From Symbiodinium natans (lineage: Eukaryota; Sar; Dinophyceae; Suessiales; Symbiodiniaceae): a DNA stretch of 64,000 nucleotides. The number at the start of each line of letters is the position of its first letter. Within the stretch, counting starts at the first letter, position 1. Both the position numbers and the translations under genes were made by a program. The notes beneath the pieces were generated by a model. It made no database searches. It saw only the letters and a program-made list of their open reading frames with translations, and was not told the origin of the DNA. Positions 57,801-63,110 of this stretch are shown here, in pieces. The DNA lies in NCBI GenBank assembly GCA_905221605.1, contig CAJNDS010002672.1, forward strand, positions 88,556-152,555. Direction: 5' to 3'.

Positions 57801-60800
57801 CGAGGTGCTTTTTTGTTTTTTCCGGCTAGGCTCTTGGGCTCCCGAGCCCCAAAAAACCTTCCAATCCGAAGTGAACCCTATATGGTATACCCCCAGAAAC
57901 CCTCAACAATAGACCCTAAACCCTTATTCCTGAACCTTAAACCCTAAACCCTAAACCCTAAACCCTAAACCCTAAAACCCTAAACCCTAAACCTTAAACT
58001 CCAAACCCTAAACCCGAAACCCTAAACCCTAAACCCGAAACCCTAAACCCTAAACCCTAAACCCTAAGCCCTCAACCCTAAGCCCTCAACCCGAAGTGAA
58101 GCCTACGCGGGCCCCTCGAGGTGTGCTTCACCGACGGCATCCAGTTCGGCGCCACGCTGGCGGCCCTGGCAAAGTTAGAGTTAGGGTTTAGGGTTTAGGG
58201 TTTAGGGTATAGGGTTTAGGGTTTAGGGTTTAGGGTTTAGGGTTTAGAGGGCGCTCTTTGTGGGGTTTGAGGGTTTCGAAGTTCGCAGCCCCTGCGGTGC
58301 CCTGCCGCGCCTGCGGCCCCTTCTTTGTGGCTTTCTTGTGGGTTCTGGTCGGGCTTGGGCTTTCGTTTTGGGTTTCTCTTTTGTTGGGGGGGGGGGGGGG
58401 GTTCAGCCTTAACCTCTCTATCCTTGCTACTGACGAGTGAACCTCTAAAGCCTACACCCTGAACCAAACCCCGCTATACTTGAGTTGAGGGCAATCAACC
58501 CGAATCCCTACACCCTTAGGCCCTTAACCGTATAAATACTCCAAAACCCTAAACCCTAACTCCTAACCCTAAACCCTAAACCCCCCAACCCCAACCCCAA
58601 GAAGACCCAGGATCGAAACGGCCTCCGTCCCGGACGCTTCTACATCACCAAGGATTCCGGAGGGTTCAGGCTTCAGGGTTTAGGGCAACCTGCCCCCCAA
58701 AGCCTAACCCTAAACCCTAAACCCTAAACCCTAAACCCTAAACCCTAAACTCTCTCTTTCATATAATAATTTAAACCTTAATGGGGAACGTGGCCATTGG
58801 CAAAAAAACCGTGGCCATTGGCAAAAAAACCGTGGCCATTGGCAAAAAAGCCGTGGCCATTGGCAAAAAAGCCGTGGCCATTGGCAAATTCGCCAATGGC
58901 CACGAGAAAGTTGCCAATGGCCACGGCTTTTTTGCCAATGGCCACCAATGTCATTAAGGTTGGTCGCCAAAATGGGTTTTTCAAACCCAATTCGCACAAA
59001 TACCCCCCCAACCTTAATGGGGAACGTGGCCATTGGCAAAAAAGGCGTGGCCATTGGCAACTTTTCGGTTTTTTTGCCAATGGCCACGGCTTTTTTGCCA
59101 ATGGCCACGTTCCCCATTAAGGTTGGGCCCCAACCTTAATGGGGAACGTGGCCATTGGCAAAGAAGCCGTGGCCATTGGCAAGTCGCATTTGCCAATGGC
59201 CACGGGAAAGTTGCCAATGGCCACGGCTTTTTTGCCAATGGCCACGGCTTTTTTGCCAATGGCCACGGTTTTTTTGCCAATGGCCACGGCTTTTTTTGCC
59301 AATGGCCACGGCTGTTTTGCCAATGGCCACGGCTTTTTTGCCAATCTCCCCCCCGCCCCCCCCCTACCCCCCCCTCCCCCCTATCCCTACCCGCCCCCCC
59401 ACCCCCCCCCTCTACCCCCCCCCCCCCCCTTCCCCCCCTACCCCCCTTGGAAACCTGGATGAGGGCTTCGCAAGCAACCATGTGGAAGCCAGGCAGCTTG
59501 AAGCGTGTCAAAACATTAACTTTTTCGGTCCATTCGGACCAACGTCTAGTCATACGACAAACCCTAAGAGCGCGAAGGGAGGGACATGTGACGAATGTGT
59601 AGACCTTTCATCAAACCATACGAGCACGAAGGGAGGGGACATATGACAAACCCTACGAGCACGAAGGGAGACAAACGACAAACCCTAAGAGCACGAAGGA
59701 AGAGAACGTAAAGCAACTTCCGGACCCCCCATTCTGGGGTTGGAGCACGAAGGGAGGGGACATACGACAAACCTCCAAAATAAACCCGTACATTTCTCAA
59801 TGTTTTGGGATTCTCTGCAAGCAGAAGAAAAGGGACATACGACAAAGCCGACGAGCACGAAGGGAGGGGACATACGACAAACCTCTGAAAATAAAACCTC
59901 AGTTTCTTAATTCTTGGGATTCTCTGCAAGCAGACAAAGAAAAATAGGCAGGGTCACCGGGGAAAACGAACACGAGCAAAGTGAATATGAGCAGAAAGAG
60001 AACGAATACGAGCAGACTGACGAACAGAAAGAGAATGAGTACGAGCAGACTCAGTACGAGCAGAAAGACAGCGAAAACGAGCGGACTGAAATCGAGCAGA
60101 GAGCGTACAGAAAAAGCACGAATACGAGCAGAAAGAGAACGAACACCAGCAAAATGAATATGAGCAGAAAGAGAACGAATACGAGCAGAATGATTACGAG
60201 CAGAGAGACAACGAAGACGAGCAGACTGAAATCGAGCAGAGAGAGAGAGAGAGAGAGCGAATACGAACAGAATGAATACGAGAAGAAAAACAACGAAAAC
60301 GAGCGGACTGAAATCGAGCAGAGAGAGAACGAATACGAGCAGAATGAATACGAGCAGAACGAGAACGAACACGAGACGAGCAGATCAGAAAAAGAACGAA
60401 TACGAGCAGAATGAATACGAGCAGAAAGAAACGCATACGAGCAGAATGGAAACCAAGCAGAATGACAAAAAACACGAGCAGAATGAATAAATGAGGTTGG
60501 AGGACAGGGCTTGCTGAGGAAAAATGTGATCTTTATATTTCTTAATGTTTTGGGATTCTCTGGGTGGGTGGGTTTTTTTCTAGAGTCCAGACAGCGGCTC
60601 TACTAGAGATTGCTCGACCCAGAGCTGCTGAACCCTAAACCCTAAACCCTAAACCCTAAACCCTGTACCCTGTACCCTGTACCCTATACCCTATACCCTA
60701 AACCCTAAACCCTAAACCCTGAAACCCTAAACCCTAAAACGTAAAACCCTAAACCCTACACCCTAAACCCTAAACCGGGGAGGGGCGGGGACGAATCTAT

Positions 60801-61493
60801 GAGGAGTAGGGAGCATCTTTCTTCAGACATGCCCGGGGAACTCCTTGTGCGCTTGCAGGGTTGTTGGTTTTGGCAAGCCTAAACCCTAAACCCAAACCCT
60901 AAACCCCCAAACAACACTTCTCCCTCGGCAAACTCTCGCCTCTGTTCACACCAGGACAAGCGGCTCATTCTCGCCTCCGAGGTCGGCGTCGTGGACGTTC
61001 CCCAGGAGGAGGCATGCGAGAGTGTAGGGTTTGCTAGAGTTTAGTGTTTGTGTAGTATAGGGGTCGGAACAATCACTAATAGTATTTCCTTAGGGTCCCT
61101 TTGTAGCAATACTAAAATAAACCCCCAAAGCCCGACTCTAGTTCTTAAGGTCCCTACAGTAGGTTGTTTTAAGAGTTTTTTGGAGTTTAGGATCGGAGGC
61201 TGCAGGATTTCAGTCTTGGGCTTTTAGAGTGTAGGGTTTAGGGGTTTTCAGGGTTTCGGGCGTTTAAGGGTCTAGGGATTTTGGAGTTTAGGGTTGGGGG
61301 CACGGGGTCTTCAGGATTTATGGGGCTCCAGACCCTAAACCCTAAACCCTAAACCCTAAACCCTAAACCCTAAACCCTAAACCCTAAATCCGGTGGAAGG
61401 TGCAATTCAAGGGCCGGCTGCGACCGGGCCGCATGCTCCTCGTGGACTTCTCCGAGGGGAAGCTGATCGAGGACAACGAGCGCCCTGGCTGTG

Positions 61494-61551
<58 letters not shown>

Positions 61552-63110
61552 TTGGGTTTTGGGGTTTGGGGTTTGGGGCTTGGGGCTTGGGGGTTTGGGG
61601 TTTTGGGGTCTCGATGTGTAAGGGTTTTCAGGGTATTCAGGGGATGAAGGGTCTGCGGATATGAAGGGTAAAGAGAGGATGAAGGGTGTGAAGGGTATGA
61701 AGGGTCTGAAGGGTATTAAGAGCATTCAAAGGTTCAAAACGAAGGGGGACTTCCAGGGTCTCAGGGGTTTTAAGGGGCTTGGGGTTTATGGCTTGGGTCC
61801 CGCAGGTCGAAGCTTTGGAAGTTCTTCTTTAATGTTAGTCACACAGTCTGGCCTCCCGAATGCAGCTTGCACTGGACGCCTACACTGAACCCTCAATGCT
61901 CAGGTTTCGGATCTTTTTGTGTTCCTGGTTGGGACATGTTTGCGGGATTTTTGTGTTGGAGAGTTTGTTGGGAAGTTTAGGAGCTTGGGATTTTAGGGTG
62001 AACCCGAATCCCGTGACCCTGAAAGCCCCGCACACGGCAGAAAGTCCGTGCCAACGCCTCCCCCCAAACCCTAAACCCTACACCTTAAACCCTAAACCCT
62101 AAACCCTAAACATCCAGGTTGAAGATGCGATATGCCAAGTGGCTTGGGCTGTTAGGGGCTTTCGCTGGGCCCTGGGGGGGGGGGGGGGTTAGGGTTTAGG
62201 GTTTCGGGCTTAGGGTTTAGGGTTGGGATGTTCCAACTTACACTTGCTTTTATTATCCAAGGTAGTCTAACAGCGGTTGGAATTGGAATATATACAATGT
62301 CAACTTCATCTGATTCAACTACTTGTGCGCATGTGGCTGGTTTCGCTTGTGAACAATATCACGTGATACAGATGATAGCGATAATGACAATGAAGTCGAC
62401 CACAATAGAGCAGAAAGGGTGTGAATCTGAAAGGTGGACAGATTGGTCGTAATAATGGTACACTAAGTACGGAACTGGACACAGATGTGTATGTTGAGGA
62501 TTGGGGATCTGGTCAGGTTTGTTGTACAAAGTGTAGTAAAGAAAGTGAAAACAGCGGAAATGATGAAACTGATGTTTCTGAAGGGGATACTACAGATGAG
62601 ACAAGGAATCAGAAGTTGAGAGTTGTGAAAAGAGGATGATTTATTGAATTCATGTCCTGAATAGGGATTCTAATAGGAAGGTACTGGAATCAAGGACTGC
62701 TAGTATAAGGGGGAACATCCCAAGTTTAGGGCCTAGTGTTCACGGGGCTCAAGGTTTAGGGGTCAGGGGCCTTAGGGATTCGGAGCTAGATGGTTCGGTG
62801 CCTCGAGGCTCATTGCGTTTGAGCGTGGCGTCACGAGGTTTGCTGACAGTTAGGGCTCAACAACAACTCTAAAGAGTAAGCCCGAAAGCCGAAACTCTCA
62901 TGAAATGAACCACGAGCACGGAAAGACCCCTCAACCCTCAACCCTGACTGAACCTCCTCAAGGCCCTGAGTCAGTTGGCAGAGAGTAGGGTTCATTTGCA
63001 GTTGTCCTCAAGGTTTGGTTTGCTGCTCCCTTACAGGGGGGATGTTCTTCCATGCCTACAGGAAACAGCCGTATGCGAGCTTCCTGCAGACGCACAGCAT
63101 CGAGATCAAG
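44379..63110 (+). CDS. GOGAT: Glutamate synthase (GOGAT), glutaminase domain, 25 mini-exons, 3' partial
   Basis: GOGAT makes two glutamates from glutamine and 2-oxoglutarate, using ferredoxin or NAD(P)H, and is usually plastid-located in algae. The islands, in order, encode the N-terminal class II amidotransferase domain with its Cys nucleophile (DACGVG) and the conserved blocks RMTHRGA, DDGDGVGI, LPPAGSYGVGNLFMP, VYKGQFKP, HSRFSTNSFPSW, HNGEINTL, DSALLDNVVELL, PEAWQN, MEPWDGPAL, DRNGLRPGR, LASEVGVVDV and GRLRPGRMLLVD. The exons total 1,393 nt over 18.7 kb and hold frame through all junctions. The 5' end is not defined (transit-peptide exons may lie upstream), and the FMN and Fe-S domains lie beyond the window. 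Ferredoxin and NADH types cannot be told apart here. Exon coordinates are listed separately. Confidence 0.93.
44902..44978 (+). CDS. GOGAT: GOGAT exon 2
   Basis: GATTCCCAG|GA acceptor; AAGCAG|GCACTC donor (GC). It encodes KKPSRKTLTDARDMVVRMTH and RGAKQ, matching the conserved R-M-T-H-R-G-A block. Confidence 0.92.
45196..45315. repeat. (CCCTAAA)n array in GOGAT intron 2
   Basis: About 16 units ending 18 bp before the acceptor of exon 3. Confidence 0.95.
45333..45399 (+). CDS. GOGAT: GOGAT exon 3
   Basis: ATCCTTTCAG|GCG acceptor; CGAG|GTTTGG donor. It encodes AHEDDGDGVGIMISIPDEPP, the G-D-G-x-G-I block. Confidence 0.92.
45739..45848. repeat. AT/ATGT microsatellite in GOGAT intron 3
   Basis: (AT)n with regular GTATATATAT interruptions. 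Short GTAC/ATGT repeats recur at 45989-46051. Confidence 0.95.
46457..46539 (+). CDS. GOGAT: GOGAT exon 4
   Basis: CCCCCAG|CAAG acceptor; CACAG|GTCCCC donor. It encodes YYRTCCTFTLPPAGSYGVGN, then LFMPPQ, matching the L-P-P-x-G-x-Y-x-V-G block. Confidence 0.9.
46570..46645. repeat. (TTTAGGG)n array in GOGAT intron 4
   Basis: Eleven units beginning 30 bp after the donor of exon 4. Confidence 0.95.
47047..47109 (+). CDS. GOGAT: GOGAT exon 5
   Basis: CCTTCAG|GAG acceptor; CTCCAG|GCGCGC donor (GC). A GT eight bases later would break the frame to exon 6, so the GC site is preferred. It encodes DSVKLVERMARKLGLQ. Confidence 0.9.
48263..48360. repeat. (CCCTAAA)n array in GOGAT intron 5
   Basis: Fourteen units, ending 14 bp before exon 6. 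The rest of this 1.27-kb intron (about 47455-48230) is unique GC-rich sequence; the open frame through it is not supported as a gene. Confidence 0.93.
48375..48421 (+). CDS. GOGAT: GOGAT exon 6
   Basis: CACACCAG|GTC acceptor; CTCGG|GCCTTA donor (GC). It encodes VIGWRAPLPVNSLVLG (last Gly shared), matching the V-x-G-W-R-x-V-P block. Confidence 0.92.
48725..48832. repeat. Undecamer array AAGCCCCTTGA
   Basis: Eleven-base unit, nine or so copies, alternating AAGCCCCTTGA and AAGCCCCTTAA. Confidence 0.9.
48977..49022 (+). CDS. GOGAT: GOGAT exon 7
   Basis: TGGGCAG|GACC acceptor; GCCGAG|GCATCT donor (GC). It encodes TTEPFIAQVYVTLAE, the x-T-E-P-x-x-x-Q-V block. Confidence 0.9.
49078..49155. repeat. 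(TTTAGGG)n array in GOGAT intron 7
   Basis: Eleven units in the 5' part of the intron. Confidence 0.95.
49272..49367. mobile_element. MITE-like element, family 5
   Basis: TCTTGGTGGCCC at the left and GGGCTACCAAGA at the right are inverted copies. The interior shares GGCCCAGTGG and AACCAACCCC with 20405-20509. Confidence 0.7.
49530..49640. repeat. (CCCTAAA)n array in GOGAT intron 7
   Basis: About 15 units in the 3' part of the intron, opposite in strand to the array at 49078. Confidence 0.95.
49746..49794 (+). CDS. GOGAT: GOGAT exon 8 (acidic/basic linker)
   Basis: TTCGCACAG|GAG acceptor; GCAC|GTGTTG donor. It encodes EEAPDSAGEEKKPSKA, a charged linker not conserved in the family. Frame continuity supports inclusion; it could be skipped only with a different phase. 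Confidence 0.75.
50649..50743 (+). CDS. GOGAT: GOGAT exon 9
   Basis: GGGAGCAG|GT acceptor; ACAATT|GCGCCT donor (GC). It encodes LNLETRLFLLRRAVALRDRE, then VFVCSLSSRTI, the conserved Y/F-V-C-S-L-S-S-R-T-I block. Confidence 0.93.
50767..50850. repeat. (CTTAGGG)n array in GOGAT intron 9
   Basis: About 12 units of the single variant GGGCTTA, 24 bp after exon 9. Confidence 0.95.
51020..51600. other. AT-rich island within GOGAT intron 9
   Basis: About 580 bp of sequence with recurrent AATA, ATATAG and ACATG words, strongly AT-rich against a GC-rich neighbourhood. The frames on the minus strand (51243-50950, 51458-51240) are hydrophobic and low-complexity. It may be an inserted element; no terminal repeats found by eye. 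Confidence 0.5.
51879..51926 (+). CDS. GOGAT: GOGAT exon 10
   Basis: CAAGCTGAG|GTG acceptor; TACCTG|GAGACT donor (GA type, chosen for phase). It encodes VYKGQFKPSQLFEYYL, directly continuing R-T-I of exon 9 as in all family members. Confidence 0.92.
52440..52475 (+). CDS. GOGAT: GOGAT exon 11
   Basis: GTTGCTTCAG|GAC acceptor; CTGGCC|GCTTGA donor (GC). It encodes DLKAEKCTAFLA, the variable segment before the H-S-R-F-S-T block. Confidence 0.8.
52918..52970 (+). CDS. GOGAT: GOGAT exon 12
   Basis: GTCTTCAG|CCC acceptor; CATCCTG|GTGCCT donor. It encodes PSKAIVHSRFSTNSFPSW (Trp completed in exon 13), an almost invariant block. Confidence 0.94.
52999..53155. repeat. (TTTAGGG)n array in GOGAT intron 12
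   Basis: About 22 units, 28 bp after exon 12. A C-rich array at 53320-53415 occupies the other end of the same intron. Confidence 0.95.
53320..53415. repeat. CCCTAAA / CCCCTAAA array in GOGAT intron 12
   Basis: About 13 units ending just before exon 13; opposite strand to the array at 52999. Confidence 0.95.
53427..53464 (+). CDS. GOGAT: GOGAT exon 13
   Basis: GAGCCCAG|GAAC acceptor; CACAACG|GCGGGG donor (GC). It encodes NRAHPFRRIAHN, the R-A-x-P-x-R-x-x-x-H-N block. Splicing here restores H-N-G-E-I-N. Confidence 0.93.
53642..53865. repeat. 22-nt tandem satellite, about 10 copies
   Basis: Unit CGGCCAAATTCTGAAAATAAAG with point changes (GAAAGTAAAG, GAAAATCAAG). Found only here, in GOGAT intron 13. 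Confidence 0.95.
54263..54312 (+). CDS. GOGAT: GOGAT exon 14
   Basis: TGCGCGAAG|GTGAG acceptor; CGCGAG|GCGAGG donor (GC). It encodes EINTLAGNRNSIRTRE, the G-E-I-N-T-L-x-G-N block. Confidence 0.94.
54318..54570. repeat. Long (TTTAGGG)n array in GOGAT intron 14
   Basis: Starts within 5 bp of exon 14 and fills most of this 429-bp intron. Confidence 0.95.
54742..54814 (+). CDS. GOGAT: GOGAT exon 15
   Basis: CGTTCCAG|GCA acceptor; GACATCG|GCAGCC donor (GC). It encodes ALMNDTSAFGGAQLDAFFPV, then DEDI. Confidence 0.88.
55311..55426. mobile_element. MITE-like element, family 3
   Basis: CATGGTTCCTTACCTTC at the left and AAGGCACCGTGG at the right; shares AAGTAAGGGCCCAT with the other copies. A CT run lies just upstream (about 55246-55264). 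Confidence 0.5.
55490..55605. repeat. CCCTAAA array in GOGAT intron 15
   Basis: About 16 units of CCCTAAA and CCCCAAA, ending 11 bp before exon 16. Confidence 0.95.
55617..55664 (+). CDS. GOGAT: GOGAT exon 16
   Basis: CCTCAAG|GCGA acceptor; GCTGCAG|GCCCAA donor (GC). It encodes DSALLDNVVELLLAA, the S-D-S-A-x-x-D-N-x-x-E-L-L block. Confidence 0.93.
55885..56080. repeat. (CCCTAAA)n array
   Basis: About 28 units, among the longest in the window. Confidence 0.96.
56196..56297. mobile_element. MITE-like element, family 1
   Basis: CGGATGTTCCGTGTTAGAC at the left and AAGGGGGACATCCCAA at the right; inner arms ACAGCTCCTTAATAGGGAT / ATCCCTACTAAGGAGC pair well. Confidence 0.75.
56602..56651 (+). CDS. 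GOGAT: GOGAT exon 17
   Basis: GTTCTCAG|AGAG acceptor (a second AG at 56613-56614 is an alternative); CCGGAG|GCTCCG donor (GC). It encodes RGTRDLAEVIMMVIPE, matching the M-M-M-I-P-E block. Confidence 0.88.
57032..57084 (+). CDS. GOGAT: GOGAT exon 18
   Basis: CACCCCAG|GCC acceptor; AAGCC|GCTCGG donor (GC). It encodes AWQNADRMEPEKKAFYK, joining exon 17 to give P-E-A-W-Q-N. Confidence 0.93.
57375..57417 (+). CDS. GOGAT: GOGAT exon 19
   Basis: AAGCCCAG|GTAC acceptor; GCCCTG|GTGCCC donor. It encodes YLSCVMEPWDGPAL, the near-invariant M-E-P-W-D-G-P-A block. Confidence 0.94.
57436..57570. repeat. (TTTAGGG)n then (TTTCAGGG)n array in GOGAT intron 19
   Basis: About 9 heptamers followed by 8 octamers of a single variant, TTTCAGGG. 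Confidence 0.95.
57938..58095. repeat. CCCTAAA array in GOGAT intron 19
   Basis: About 22 units with CCCGAAA and CCCTCAA variants, left of exon 20. Confidence 0.94.
58121..58159 (+). CDS. GOGAT: GOGAT exon 20
   Basis: CCCTCGAG|GTG acceptor; ACGCTG|GCGGCC donor (GC). It encodes VCFTDGIQFGATL, the F-T-D-G-x-x-x-G-A-T-L block. Confidence 0.94.
58180..58250. repeat. (TTTAGGG)n array in GOGAT intron 20
   Basis: About 10 units, 20 bp after exon 20. Confidence 0.95.
58611..58652 (+). CDS. GOGAT: GOGAT exon 21
   Basis: AGACCCAG|GAT acceptor; ACCAAG|GATTCC donor (GA type, preserving T-K-D spacing). It encodes DRNGLRPGRFYITK. A GT donor at 58663 would shift the frame. Confidence 0.93.
58774..58963. 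repeat. Inverted array 1 of GTGGCCATTGGCAAAAAA units
   Basis: Starts AACCTTAATGGGGAACGTGG, has five forward 21-22-nt units, then inverted units TTTTTTGCCAATGGCCAC, and ends TCATTAAGGTT. The ends are inverted copies. It lies in GOGAT intron 21. Confidence 0.9.
59010..59127. repeat. Inverted array 2, almost perfect palindrome
   Basis: AACCTTAATGGGGAACGTGG at the left and CCACGTTCCCCATTAAGGTT at the right are exact reverse complements. Each arm carries two GTGGCCATTGGC units around a short loop at about 59060-59075. Confidence 0.95.
59131..59345. repeat. Inverted array 3, right end missing
   Basis: It begins like the others, with 2 forward units, then about 8 inverted GCCAATGGCCACGG units. It lacks the closing CATTAAGGTT and runs into a C-rich tract (59345-59450). 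Confidence 0.9.
59560..59885. repeat. Dispersed tandem of GAGCACGAAGGGAGGGGACA units
   Basis: Six or so copies of a roughly 30-nt unit ending ATACGACAAACC, with insertions between them. A GGGATTCTCTGCAAGCAGA word occurs twice (about 59808 and 59918), with a truncated version at 60551. Confidence 0.85.
59960..60490. repeat. Purine-rich tandem repeat
   Basis: Unit about 21 nt, GAATACGAGCAGAAAGAGAA, more than 20 degenerate copies. It could encode Glu/Tyr/Gln repeats, but it lies inside GOGAT intron 21 and frames break repeatedly, so I treat it as non-coding. Confidence 0.9.
60630..60775. repeat. CCCTAAA / CCCTGTA array
   Basis: Heptamers with a short CCCTGTA/CCCTATA block, in the 3' part of GOGAT intron 21. 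Confidence 0.93.
60955..61011 (+). CDS. GOGAT: GOGAT exon 22
   Basis: TTCACACCAG|GAC acceptor; GAGGAG|GCATGC donor (GC). It encodes DKRLILASEVGVVDVPQEE, the A-S-E-V-G-V-V-D block. Confidence 0.94.
61051..61130. mobile_element. MITE-like repeat, family 4
   Basis: GTAGTATAGGGGTCGGAACA to AAACCCCCAAAGCCCGAC; related to 17187-17268 and 18853-18940. Confidence 0.55.
61331..61388. repeat. (CCCTAAA)n array
   Basis: Eight units ending 12 bp before exon 23. Confidence 0.95.
61400..61479 (+). CDS. GOGAT: GOGAT exon 23
   Basis: GGTGGAAG|GTG acceptor; AACGA|GCGCCC donor (GC). It encodes VQFKGRLRPGRMLLVDFSEG, then KLIEDN, matching the K-G-R-L-x-P-G-x-M-x-L-V-D block. Confidence 0.94.
61494..61550. repeat. 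Poly-G run of about 55
   Basis: Longest homopolymer in the window, 14 bp after exon 23. Its length is likely unstable and hard to sequence. Confidence 0.95.
62117..62137 (+). CDS. GOGAT: GOGAT exon 24 (21-nt micro-exon)
   Basis: AACATCCAG|GTTG acceptor; GCCAA|GTGGCT donor. It supplies LKMRYA and parts of flanking codons, giving E-L-K-x-x-Y-A before exon 25, the spacing expected in the family. Both flanking phases agree. Confidence 0.8.
62223..62723. mobile_element. Family 1 element with internal cargo
   Basis: Outer ends TTGGGATGTTCCAACTTACA and TATAAGGGGGAACATCCCAA are those of family 1, but about 400 bp of A-rich unique DNA (62246-62640) sits between them. The interior has open frames (62228-62452; 62421-62639 with VCCTKCSKESENSGNDETDV). 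This may be a longer relative or remnant of the parent transposon, or a captured sequence. No transposase motif recognised. Confidence 0.6.
63062..63110 (+). CDS. GOGAT: GOGAT exon 25
   Basis: TGCCTACAG|GAAA acceptor; ATCAAG|GCAGCA donor (GC). It encodes KQPYASFLQTHSIEIK, matching the x-x-P-Y-x-x-W/F-L stretch that closes the amidotransferase region. The gene continues to the right. Confidence 0.88.

Noticed and set aside
58797-59602. Proteins of KPWPLAK / ANGHGFF repeats
   Set aside because: Palindromic 21-22-nt repeat inside a GOGAT intron; frames open on both strands alike.
59914-60414. Glu-Tyr-Gln repeat protein (166 codons)
   Set aside because: Purine tandem repeat inside GOGAT intron 21, with no splice-compatible frame linking to exons 21 and 22.
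61393-61647. Gly-rich protein running through the poly-G tract
   Set aside because: The frame of GOGAT exon 23 is a different one, and the Gly run is a homopolymer artefact.
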